Source: Embleya sp040605455 (GTDB lineage Bacteria > Actinomycetota > Actinomycetes > Streptomycetales > Streptomycetaceae). Taken from it: a DNA stretch of 13,515 nucleotides. The translations under genes and the position numbers were made by a program. Of this stretch, positions 6,504 to 13,515 are shown piece by piece (positions within the stretch are counted from its first letter, which is position 1; every line of letters begins with the position of its first letter). The DNA lies in the NCBI RefSeq assembly GCF_040605455.1, contig NZ_JBEXCV010000198.1, positions 1 to 13,515 of the forward strand, in the 5' to 3' direction. A model generated the notes under the pieces. It worked only from the letters and a program-made list of their open reading frames with translations, was not told the DNA's origin and searched no databases.

Positions 6504-6573
6504 GACAAGGGGACGGCTCGAAACGGGACGAGCCGAGAGACAAGGGGACGGCTCGAACCAGGACGAGCCGAGA
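6504..6573. repeat. Two tandem 35-bp repeats, each with an internal hairpin
   Basis: Units 6504-6538 and 6539-6573 agree at 33 of 35 bases. Each begins GACAAGGGGACGG and contains the arms CGGCTCG and CGAGCCG around 8 nt (6514-6520 with 6529-6535, and the same in unit 2). They lie 114-183 bp upstream of Replic_Relax copy 2. Tandem sites of this type could bind a replication initiator or regulator. Confidence 0.8.
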
Positions 6574-6735
6574 GAGGACCGAAGGAGCCGGGAGCAGCGG
6601 GGCCGGGCAGGCAGGCCGAAGGGTCACGGGTCGAAGACCGCGAGCCCACCGGGAAACCGGGGCAGGGGCATGAAAATCCGCGCGGCCGCCGCAGGGATTG
6701 GAGTCGATGGCAGCGCACGGTGCACGGTGTGAAAG

Positions 6736-6773
6736 GGCGCCGACGGCAGGGTGGTCGCCCGGCCGTCGGCGCC
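6736..6773 (-). terminator. Hairpin terminator of the cysteine hydrolase gene
   Basis: GGCGCCGACGGC (6736-6747) and GCCGTCGGCGCC (6762-6773) form a perfect 12-bp stem with a 14-nt loop, about 41 nt beyond the minus-strand stop at 6815. Confidence 0.7.
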
Positions 6774-6814
6774 GTGCGCGGGCGCGTCAGGGGTGGGTCC
6801 GCGCCCGCGGGTCG

Positions 6815-7470
6815 TCAGCCGGCCGCGTGGGCGCCGATGAAGTGCTTGGCGTACACGACGCCGAGACCGTAGGCGCCGGCGTTGGCCTTGACGATGTCCA
6901 TCACGCCGTTGTAGGTCTCGCCGCGTGCCCAGTCGCGCTGGAGTTCCAGCAGGACCTGCACCCGGGTGACCGGGACGGCGCCGGCGGCGAGCATGCGCTG
7001 CATGGCGTGCTCGTGGGCGGCGGGGGTGACGCCGCCGGACGCGTCGCCGACGACGTAGACCTCGTAGCCCAGGCCGAGGGCGGACAGCACCGGCAGGACG
7101 AGGCAGACCTCGGTCCACAGCCCGGAGATGACGATCTTGCTGCGGCCGCGACCGCGTCGACCAGCGTCGGGTCCTCCCAGGCGTTCATGGTGGTGCGGTC
7201 GACCGGCTTGGCGTCGGGGAAGACCTTGAGGAGTTGCGGCAGTGCTGGCCCGGAGAACGACTCGGCGGCGACCGTGGTGATGACGGCGGCGACGTCGAAC
7301 AGCTTGGCGGCCTTGGCCAGGCCAACGGTGCCGTTGATGATCGAGGTGCGGTCGCCGCTGCCGGAGCCGAAGAACATCTGCGGCTGGTGGTCGACGAACA
7401 GCATCATGGCGTTGTCCGGCGTGAGCAGGTCCGGGCTGGGTGCCGCAGTGACGTCGGCGAGGTTGACCAT
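6815..7470 (-). pseudogene. YcaC-like isochorismatase-fold cysteine hydrolase, one frameshift
   Basis: The ATG at 7470 follows AGGAGA. The product starts MVNLADVTAAPSPDLLTPDN, then MMLFVDHQPQMFF with the family's catalytic Asp, and DRTTMNAWEDPTLVDAVAA. About one base is missing at 7140-7156. In the next frame the sequence resumes as GRSKIVISGLWTEVCLVLPV with the nucleophile Cys in TEVC, then VVGDASGGVTPAAHEHAMQR, and it ends KHFIGAHAAG. The whole interval is 656 nt, one short of 219 codons, so a single deletion explains everything and the gene would otherwise be full length (218 aa). Such enzymes hydrolyse small amides or related compounds in the cytosol; the substrate is unknown. It follows the amidohydrolase remnant on the same strand. 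Confidence 0.85.
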
Positions 7471-7616
7471 CGGGTTCTCCTTCATGGATGTGCGTGCCGG
7501 TGGGCACGCGTCGGTGCGGCAGCAGGCGCGTGGCGGCGGGCGCCGCCTGCCCGGGGGTGTGCGGAACAGGACCGGCGGGGTGCCGGAGGAGGATGTGCGG
7601 TGGCTGCGGGGCCGGT

Positions 7617-8905
7617 TCAGAGCACGAAGCAGGCGTCGAACGCGAAGGTCGGGGCCTCGGGGACGAAGCCGCGCCGGACGCGCCATTGGCGGTGCTGCTC
7701 GGATTCGGCGACCGCCTGGGCGAGCAGGTTGGCCTGCCTGGCCCCGGACAGACTCGGCCTGGGGGTGGCCTGATAGCCGCCGAAGTACGCGACCGGGCTC
7801 CATGCCGGGCTGATCGGCGGCAACTCCTCGTCGCAGCCCTCGTATTCGGCGGTCGCGTAGACGATGCGCCCGTCGACGACGGTCAGGACGGACTCGATGT
7901 GCGCGATGTCGTCCTCGTGGACGGCGAAATAGTCCTCCGACAGCACCGCGAGGTCCGCGTAGCAGCCCTCCCGCAGCTGCCCTTGACGTCGTCCTCGCCG
8001 GTCAGCCAGGCACCGCCGCGGGTGTACAGCTCCAACGCGTCCTCGCGGGAGAGCCGGTTGTCGGGGAGGTAGAGGCACTGGTCGCCGACGGTCTTGCCGG
8101 TGACCAGCCAGTGCAGGGCGACCCAAGGGCTGTACGAGGACACCCGCGTGGCTTCCGTCCCCCGAACACGTCCAGCCCGGTGTCGAGCATCCGGCGCACG
8201 GGCGGGGCGTGCGCGGCCGCGTCCGCACCGTACCGGGAGGCGAACCCCTTGCCCTGGAAGGACATGCGGTTCTGGACGCTGACGCCGCCGCCGAGTGCGG
8301 CGATGCGGTCCAGCCTGCCCGGGGACACGGTCTCGGCGTGGTCGAACAGCCAGCCCCGCGCCGGGGAACACCCCGCCGGCGGCCAGCTTCTCGAACACCG
8401 CCAGGCCGCGGCGGATCGTTTCGTCGTAGGTGGCGTGCAGGCGAAAGCCCCAGCCGTTCTCCGCGAGCAGGCGCACCGCCTGCTCGAACGCCGCCCCATA
8501 TCCGGCGGCGAGTTCGGGTCGCGGCTCAGCGAAGTTCTCGAAGTCCGCCGCCGCCCAGACCAGGTTCTCCCCAGCCCCGTTCAGGCGCAGCCACGCGTCG
8601 CCGTCACCGGGCCGGACGGTCTCGGTCCACCGGGTCAGGTCGGCAATCTCCTGCCCGGCTTCCTGCGGGAACAGGTGGTAGGCGATCCGCAGCGTCAGTT
8701 CGCCGGCGGCCGCGAGGTCGATGACGGCGCGGTAGTTGTCGGGGAAGCTCTGGAACCCTCCGGCCGCGTCGACCGCGGAGGTCAGTCCGAAGCGATTGAG
8801 CTCGGGCAGGAAGTGCCGGGTGGACAAACGCTGTTCGGCTTCGTCCAGGCGCGGAGCCTTGGCCGGGGTGGAGTACGGGTTCAGGCCCAGGGCCAGGACC
8901 TGAGC
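7617..8905 (-). pseudogene. Amidohydrolase (YtcJ-like, family 3) remnant with three frameshifts
   Basis: Joined frames read YSTPAKAPRLDEAEQRLSTR, HFLPELNRFGLTSAVDAAGG, WRETV-region residues, then GFRLHATYDETIRRGLAVFE. After a shift near 8350-8360 they read GWLFDHAETVSPGRLDRIAA and VSVQNRMSFQGKGFASRYGA. After a shift near 8158-8165 they read VSSYSPWVALHWLVTGKTVG. After a shift near 7975-7985 they read GCYADLAVLSEDYFAVHEDD, and the product ends FAFDACFVL. This matches the C-terminal two thirds of large metal-dependent amidohydrolases. The N-terminal 200 or so residues, including the first metal-binding HxH, are gone, and homology begins where the tetR stop lies. Each shift is explained by one missing base. 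Even if those are base-call errors, the N-terminal loss leaves it inactive. Confidence 0.82.
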
Positions 8906-9477
8906 GCCAGGGTCGCCACCGCTTCCAGTTCATCGCGATTGGCGCCGTCGCGTGCCTGGTGGGCCATGCCCTGCAGCACCACGCTGGTGAACAGTGCCAG
9001 CGAGGGGGCGTCGGCGTCGGCGGGTAGTTCCCCGGTCTCGATCGCGGCGCTGATGAGGCGTTGGAGTGCCTGGACGTCGGAGGTGCGCAGCGCGCGCAGT
9101 GCCTGTTCGACTTCGGGGGAGCTGCAGTTGACGGCGGCGCTGATCACCAGGCAGCCGGGCGGCCGGTCGGGGCGGGTGTACTCGGCGGCAGCCTCACGCA
9201 GCAGGCGCTCCATGCCGCGCCTGAGGGTCGGTTCCTCCATCAGCGCCTTGGCCATGAAGGCGTGATAGGTCCGGCCGTAGGACTGCACGACCTCGTCGAA
9301 CAGCTGCCGTTTGCTGCCGAAGGCGGCGTAGAGGCTGGGGGCACCCATACCCATCGCTGTGGTGAGCTCCGCGATGGAGGTCGCCTCGTACCCGCGTTCC
9401 CAGAACAGCACCAAGGCCTGCTCCAAGGCTACGGACCGGTCGTATTCCCTGGGGCGTCCCCGTCGCGTGGTACTCAC
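8881..9477 (-). CDS. TetR-family transcriptional repressor
   Basis: A 198-residue product. The N-terminal helix-turn-helix is at residues 28-60 (RGYEATSIAELTTAMGMGAP, SLYAAFGSKRQLFDEVV), followed by an all-helical ligand-binding domain with RPPGCLVISAAVNCSSPEVE, a pattern of repressors of stress or catabolic oxidoreductases. I chose the GTG at 9477 because a perfect minus-strand TATAAT lies at 9489-9484. Transcription would then begin at or next to the GTG, making a leaderless message; a TTG at 9483 would add two residues. It is divergent from the dehydrogenase operon at 9555 and shares its 78-bp promoter, where it most likely binds the two AATTATATAGCGAT copies. Its stop coincides with the break point of the amidohydrolase remnant. 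Confidence 0.88.
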   Translation of the reverse strand: MSTTRRGRPREYDRSVALEQALVLFWERGYEATSIAELTTAMGMGAPSLYAAFGSKRQLFDEVVQSYGRTYHAFMAKALMEEPTLRRGMERLLREAAAEYTRPDRPPGCLVISAAVNCSSPEVEQALRALRTSDVQALQRLISAAIETGELPADADAPSLALFTSVVLQGMAHQARDGANRDELEAVATLALRSWPWA

Positions 9478-9548
9478 TCCCAAATTATATAGCGATTGTT
9501 AGAGAACGTGCTATGGTGAATTATATAGCGATCACTTGAAAAAGGGAG
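9478..9548. promoter_or_regulatory. Divergent promoter with two TetR-type operator copies
   Basis: AATTATATAGCGAT occurs at 9483-9496 and again in the same orientation at 9519-9532, a 36-bp step. Each is the better half of an imperfect palindrome centred on the final AT (continuing TGTTAGAGA and CACTTGAAA, 7 of 11 matches to the mirror half). The first copy covers the tetR -10 box TATAAT (9489-9484, minus). The second covers a plus-strand TATATA (9522-9527) with a possible TTGTTA -35 at 9496-9501. Confidence 0.65.
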
Positions 9549-9554
9549 CCGGAG

Positions 9555-10328
9555 ATGGGAACGCTGGAGGGAAAGACAGCGCTGGTCACCGGCGGCAGCC
9601 GTGGTATCGGGCGGGGGATCGCCGAGCGGCTGGCCAGGGAGGGAGCGCTGGTCGCCGTCCACTACGGAAGCAACCTGGCCGCCGCCGACGAAACATTGAC
9701 CGCGATCAAGGCAGCGGGTGGTGCCGCGTTCCCGATCCGTACCAGGCTCGGCGAGCCTGGCGATGCCGAGGCGCTCTGGGAGTCCTTCGACAAGGGCGTC
9801 GCGGAGTTCACCGGCACGCCCGGCGTGGACATCGTGGTCAACAACGCCGGCATCATCACGTACGCGCCCATCGGCGACACCGCCGAGAAGGACTTCGAGG
9901 AGAGCTTCGCCGTCAACGTCAAGGCGCCGTTCTTCATCGTCCAGCGGGGCCTGTCCAGGCTCCGCGACGGTGGCCGGATCATCAACATCTCCTCCGCGGC
10001 GGCCCGGATCGCGGTGCCGGTGACCATCGCGTACTCGATGACCAAAGGTGCGCTCAACGTCCTGACCCACACCCTGGCCCTGGAGCTCGGACCGCGCGGC
10101 ATCACCGTCAACTCGGTCGCACCCGGCGTCGTCGACACCGACCTCACATCATGGCTGGCCGACCCGCAGCTGAGAGCACAAACCGCCGCGATGTCGGCCT
10201 TTCACCGACTCGGGGCCGCAGCCGACATCGCCGATGTCGTGTCCTTCCTCGCCTCGCCCGATGCGCGCTGGGTCACCGGCCAGACCATCGATGCGACCGG
10301 CGGCACGCTCCTCGGCTTCACCCTCTAG
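9555..10328 (+). CDS. Short-chain dehydrogenase/reductase (SDR)
   Basis: A 257-residue NAD(P)-dependent oxidoreductase of the classical SDR type. The cofactor motif TGGSRGIG is at residues 12-19, NNAG at 96-99, and the catalytic Ser147, Tyr160 and Lys164 lie in NISSAAARIAVPVTIAYSMTK. Residues 184-195 give the usual VNSVAPGVVDTD. Length and motifs are complete, so the enzyme should be active; residues after TGGSR favour NADPH. The ATG at 9555 follows AGGGAG and GGAG. It is the first gene of a three-gene operon, with the next ATG 4 bp after its stop, and is divergent from the TetR gene that probably represses it. The substrate cannot be read from sequence; quinones, carbonyls or ketoacyl compounds are possible. 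Confidence 0.92.
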   Translation: MGTLEGKTALVTGGSRGIGRGIAERLAREGALVAVHYGSNLAAADETLTAIKAAGGAAFPIRTRLGEPGDAEALWESFDKGVAEFTGTPGVDIVVNNAGIITYAPIGDTAEKDFEESFAVNVKAPFFIVQRGLSRLRDGGRIINISSAAARIAVPVTIAYSMTKGALNVLTHTLALELGPRGITVNSVAPGVVDTDLTSWLADPQLRAQTAAMSAFHRLGAAADIADVVSFLASPDARWVTGQTIDATGGTLLGFTL

Positions 10329-10332
10329 CGCC

Positions 10333-10783
10333 ATGACTCTGCACGGTGACTACGAGCCCAGCTCGTTCCGGCGGATCCGCGACCAGGTCGCGCTGTATGA
10401 GGCAACCGACGGCCAGGAGGGCGGCACGCTGGAGAACAGACCGGTCATCATCCTGACCCATCGGGGCGCCAAGACCGGAAAGCTCCGCAAAACACCGCTG
10501 ATGAGGATCGAGCACGACGGCGGCTACATCGTCGTCGCCTCCTACGGCGGTGCACCCGAGCATCCTGTCTGGTACTACAACCTGCTCGCCCATCCGCTCG
10601 TAGAGGTTCACGACTGTGCCACCACGCGGGTGTTCCGCGCTCGCGAGGTATCCGGCTCGGAGAAGACCGAGCTGTGGAAGACGGCAGACGCGGCGTGGCC
10701 GCACTTCCCCGAATACCGAGCCGGTACCGACCGGGACCTGCCCGTGTTCGTTCTCTCCCCGGCACCTGACCAGGAGGTCTCCC

Positions 10784-10803
<20 letters not shown>
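10333..10803 (+). CDS. F420-type nitroreductase (deazaflavin-dependent oxidoreductase)
   Basis: A 156-residue protein of the Ddn/F420H2-dependent nitroreductase family, a single split beta-barrel. Diagnostic blocks are ILTHRGAKTGKLRKTPLMRI (40-59), YIVVASYGGAPEHPVWYYNL (65-84) and HPLVEV (87-92), ending WPHFPEYRAGTDRDLPVFVL. The Arg/Lys-rich strand after THRGAKTG binds the phosphate tail of the deazaflavin cofactor in known members. They reduce quinones, enones or nitro compounds in the cytosol or at the membrane. The start at 10333 is 4 bp after the SDR stop and has no strong ribosome site of its own, suggesting translational coupling. Its 3' end overlaps the next gene by 20 bp. Confidence 0.9.
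10772..10778 (+). promoter_or_regulatory. Strong ribosome-binding site inside the preceding gene
   Basis: AGGAGGT, a full Shine-Dalgarno match, lies 5 nt before ATG 10784 and within the coding sequence of the F420-type gene. It fixes the start of the MDR gene and proves the 20-bp overlap of the two reading frames. Confidence 0.85.
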
Positions 10804-11803
<1,000 letters not shown>

Positions 11804-11893
11804 TCAGACTGTCCAGCAGGCTGAGCCGCTCTGGGTTTGGTGGAGTCCTTGAAGCCGGGTCGTGGTGCCCGGCGTAAAGGAGCACCACGAACC
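11804..11893 (+). mobile_element. Probable left flank of an IS3-type element
   Basis: The 90 bp between the MDR stop and the IS3 OrfA start have the layout of the left end of actinobacterial IS3 elements: CTGGGTTTGGTGGAGTCC near 11831-11848 and an AAAGGAGC ribosome site before the ATG. GCCGGG and CCCGGC (11854-11859, 11868-11873) can form a small hairpin. No matching right end was found before the MerR gene. The exact terminus is uncertain. Confidence 0.4.
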
Positions 11894-12209
11894 ATGCCAG
11901 CATCACGTAAATACCCCGACGAGCTCCGGGAACGGGAGGTCCGCGAGGTCCGCACCTCCGGACGGCCGGTCGCGCACGTTGCCCGCGACCTGGGCATCCA
12001 CAAGGAAGCCCTGCGCAACTGGGTCCGCCAGGCCAAGGCCGACGCCGGCGAGCGGACCGACCGTCCGACGTCCGCCGAGTCGGAGAAGCTGCGGCAACTC
12101 CGCAGAGAGAACGCCGAGTTGAGGCGGGCGAACGAGATTTCGAAAGCCGCCTGCCGAGTACTTCTCGGCTTTCTCGGTCCTTCGCCGCCTCGAACCGTCG
12201 AGCCGGTCC
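11894..12209 (+). pseudogene. IS3-family transposase OrfA remnant
   Basis: ATG 11894 follows AAAGGAGC. The product MPASRKYPDELREREVREVR ... RPVAHVARDLGIHKEALRNW is the OrfA helix-turn-helix of IS3-type elements. It continues with a leucine-zipper stretch, EKLRQLRRENAELRRANEIS. The expected ending (ANEILKAAS.FFA.EL) is broken near 12140-12155: after KAAC the reading frame slips, and the shifted frame briefly shows EYFSA before homology ends. OrfB, which carries the DDE catalytic domain, is missing entirely; the MerR gene begins at 12210 on the other strand. The element is therefore inactive, cut within OrfA. I ended the feature at the neighbouring gene, since the open frame beyond is antisense to it. 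Confidence 0.82.
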
Positions 12210-12509
12210 TCAGGCAGCGGCCGTTCGGTGTGACGATTCGGCGTTGCGGCGGTATTCGGTGTCGATGCGGCAGGCGGCCTCGATCGACGTGCCGTGGTCG
12301 ACGAGTTCGCGGGCGCGGGCGGCGATGCGGAGTTGGTAGCGGGAGTAGCGGCGGTGGCCGCCCTCGGAGCGCAGCGGGGTGATCAGGCGGGCTTCGCCGA
12401 CGACACGGAGGAAGCCCTGGGAGGTGCCGAGGATCTCGGCGGCCCGGCCCGTGGTGTAAGCAGGAAAGTCGTCGTCGTCGAGACGGCCGTGGGAGGGGTC
12501 TGCTGTCAT
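12210..12509 (-). CDS. MerR/BldC-like DNA-binding regulator with shortened C-terminus
   Basis: A 99-residue protein; ATG 12509 follows GAGAGG. Residues 18-60 are a MerR-type winged helix (YTTGRAAEILGTSQGFLRVV, ARLITPLRSEGGHRRYSRYQL), then RIAARARELVDHGTSIEAAC. In the Streptomyces relatives I know, EAACRI is followed by a helical stretch of the type ILEDQLEEA before EYRR. Here EAACRI runs directly into DTEYRRNAES, as if about 14 residues had been deleted in frame. DNA binding should survive; any contact made by that helix may not. No effector-binding domain is present. The gene directly abuts the truncated IS3 OrfA. A hairpin at 12533-12565 lies in its leader. Related small regulators act in development or stress; the target here is unknown. 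Confidence 0.82.
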   Translation of the reverse strand: MTADPSHGRLDDDDFPAYTTGRAAEILGTSQGFLRVVGEARLITPLRSEGGHRRYSRYQLRIAARARELVDHGTSIEAACRIDTEYRRNAESSHRTAAA

Positions 12510-12532
12510 CGTGCCTCTCTGTGGAACGGGGA

Positions 12533-12565
12533 GGGGCCCTGGTGCCGTTCGGCATCCAGGGCCCC
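12533..12565 (-). promoter_or_regulatory. Hairpin in the leader of the MerR-like gene
   Basis: GGGGCCCTGG (12533-12542) pairs with CCAGGGCCCC (12556-12565), extended by TGCC/GGCA around a GTTC tetraloop with one bulged T. It lies 23 nt upstream of the minus-strand ATG at 12509. It could be an attenuator or mRNA-stability element, or a terminator for transcription arriving from the right. Confidence 0.5.
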
Positions 12566-12800
12566 GAAGGAACTGCCACACCATCTGCCGGCCCTGTTGC
12601 TGCGCCGGCCCTGTGTTTCCGCGGACCCGACCGAACTACCGTCGGGGGCGCGGGGATCGCGGTTGCTTGACCGGAGACCACCTCGTTAACGATGTCCTGC
12701 GGTACCCGGACTCTGTTCTTCCGTCCGGGCGATCCCGATGGCGCTCAACTCCTCCGTTCTTCCCTCTGCACCACTCACTCACTTACCAAACGGAACTGCT

Positions 12801-13290
12801 CACTGCCGGTACTGCGAACCGCCGGTGGCCTCGTATGGCGCCACCACTTCGCCAGCCAGCCCCGTCGCCCGTCCTGCACCTGCTTGGCTTGGAACCCCAC
12901 TGCCGAACTTCTCGGTGCGCGCGCCCGCGGCCGGACGCCTTCACCGAGGAATATCGAAATACGGCACCGCTGGTACTGCGAACCGCTGGTGGCCGAACAC
13001 CGCCACCACTTCGCCGGCCAGCCCCGTCGCCCATCCTGCAACTGCCTGGCTTGGAACCCCACCGGCGAACCTCCCGATGCGCGCGCCCGCAGCCGGACGC
13101 CTTCACCGAGGTACTGCCCACTTGCTTCACTGCCGGATGCTGCGAACTTCACTTACGAGTACTGCGGTCCTGCTCACGGCGGCCCCTGCACTGCGGGCCA
13201 CCCGGTCCGGCCGTCGGTCCCGTCGCCGTCCTGCACCAACCCTGGCTTCGAAACCCCACCAGCGAACCGTCCTGCGAACTGCAACTGCGA
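12801..13290. repeat. Array of three diverged ~164-bp repeats
   Basis: Units begin near 12801, 12965 and 13128, each opening CACTGCCGG or close to it and continuing ACTGCGAAC (CTGCGAAC in unit 3). Shared internal cores are CCCGTCGCCC at 12861 and 13023 (CCCGTCGCC at 13219), then TCCTGCA and TGGCTTGGAACCCCAC (TGGCTTCGAAACCCCACC in unit 3). Units 1 and 2 also share CGGACGCCTTCACCGAGG. Unit 3 carries about 30 extra bases before its core and ends in clustered TGCGAAC copies (13273, 13285). Confidence 0.75.
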
Positions 13291-13413
13291 ACCACGCAAC
13301 TACGTGCTGCTGCCCGGGAGTTCGTTTCTCCGGGCCCTTCTCGATCTCGGCTACGAGAGAAACCATAACCACACCACGTCCTGATGTCTACTCCGGCCGC
13401 CATAGATTTTCGC

Positions 13414-13515
13414 GTGTCCGAGGAGAGACAGTCGTTACCGGATGGAACAGGCGCGGGGCGGCGACCCTCTCGACGCGAGGTCCCCGCTCCGGACGGCGGG
13501 TCGGGCCCCTCGCGA
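13414..13515 (+). CDS. Possible gene start running off the right edge
   Basis: From GTG 13414 a frame reads MSEERQSLPDGTGAGRRPSR without stops to the window end, a hydrophilic Arg/Pro/Gly-rich N-terminus common in actinobacterial proteins. A TAGATT box at 13403-13408 lies 5 nt before the GTG, which would suit a leaderless message; there is no Shine-Dalgarno. A second frame from ATG 13442 is also open. With only 34 codons visible, coding status and frame are both uncertain and no family can be named. Confidence 0.25.
   Translation, partial: MSEERQSLPDGTGAGRRPSRREVPAPDGGSGPSR

Larger units (their letters stand above)
6391..6814. other. Intergenic region with no supportable gene
   Basis: The 424 bp between Replic_Relax copy 2 and the hydrolase gene contain two 35-bp direct repeats (6504-6573), GC-rich sequence without convincing coding character (6574-6730), and the terminator hairpin of the hydrolase gene (6736-6773). 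The region should also hold the promoter of the 5410-6390 gene, but no clear -10/-35 pair was seen. Confidence 0.5.
12510..13413. other. Long non-coding stretch with hairpins and a repeat array
   Basis: About 900 bp without a gene I can support. It holds the leader hairpin of the MerR gene (12533-12565), two GCCGGCCCTGT copies 17 bp apart (12587, 12604), the three-unit repeat array (12801 to about 13290), and a bulged hairpin with arms GCCCGGGAG (13312-13320) and CTCCGGGC (13328-13335). G+C is somewhat lower than in the flanking genes. Long open frames exist on both strands, but base changes between repeat copies do not favour third positions in any frame. Confidence 0.5.

Noticed and set aside
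6504..6573. CRISPR array
   Set aside because: There are only two directly abutting units with no spacers, and no cas genes.
12861..13265. tRNA T-arm-like GGTTCCAAGCC on the minus strand in the repeats
   Set aside because: No acceptor stem, anticodon arm or D arm could be fitted around it.
12511..13384. Two plus-strand frames across the repeat array, with repeated Trp/Cys-containing peptides
   Set aside because: The peptide repeats only reflect the DNA repeats. About ten base differences between units 1 and 2 are spread over all codon positions, and neither frame has a convincing start.
13300..13515. Linear replicon telomere at the right edge
   Set aside because: Only isolated small hairpins are present, not the tightly packed palindromes expected of Streptomyces telomeres, and the edge is just a window limit.

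Overview
The base composition (very high G+C), the codon use and the protein families (Replic_Relax proteins, an F420-type oxidoreductase, a BldC/MerR-like regulator, actinobacterial IS3 and IS110 remnants) point to Streptomyces or a close relative in the Streptomycetaceae. The window reads as an accessory region, such as a subtelomeric, plasmid-derived or integrative-element-derived stretch. It is rich in broken mobile genes. No rRNA, tRNA or CRISPR array was found.

Left part (1-1600): a minus-strand gene runs off the left edge next to a double repeat that looks like an IS21-type end (about 257-302) and a small winged-helix remnant. Two intact minus-strand genes of unknown function follow (856-1395, then 504-782), closed by a near-perfect 52-nt hairpin. 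Upstream of them is an AT-rich control region with a 27-bp dyad.

Middle part (1586-6814): a serine recombinase that has lost its catalytic N-terminus faces the first of two Replic_Relax family genes (2479-3660, minus). An IS110 transposase remnant (about 3814-4493), N-terminally truncated and frameshifted, separates it from a stand-alone orotate phosphoribosyltransferase gene (4832-5356). That gene shares a strong bidirectional terminator with the second Replic_Relax gene (5410-6390, minus). The 11-mer CGGACAAGGGG recurs three times in the intergenic regions here, and two 35-bp hairpin-containing direct repeats lie upstream of the second Replic_Relax gene.

Right-centre (6815-11803): a metabolic locus. 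On the minus strand lie a TetR-type repressor, an N-terminally truncated amidohydrolase with three frameshifts, and a YcaC-like cysteine hydrolase with a one-base deletion. On the plus strand, divergent from tetR, is a compact operon of a short-chain dehydrogenase, an F420-type nitroreductase and a zinc-free MDR oxidoreductase. Two copies of AATTATATAGCGAT in the 78-bp divergent promoter are the likely operators. The repressor probably controls both arms, and the plus arm is intact.

Right end (11804-13515): an IS3 OrfA remnant abuts a MerR/BldC-like regulator whose C-terminal helix is shortened. Beyond it lies about 900 bp without a convincing gene. This holds a hairpin and an array of three diverged repeats of about 164 bp, and a possible gene start lies at the right edge. 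At least five frame breaks each amount to about one missing base, mostly in short G/C runs, so base-call error has to be weighed against real gene decay.
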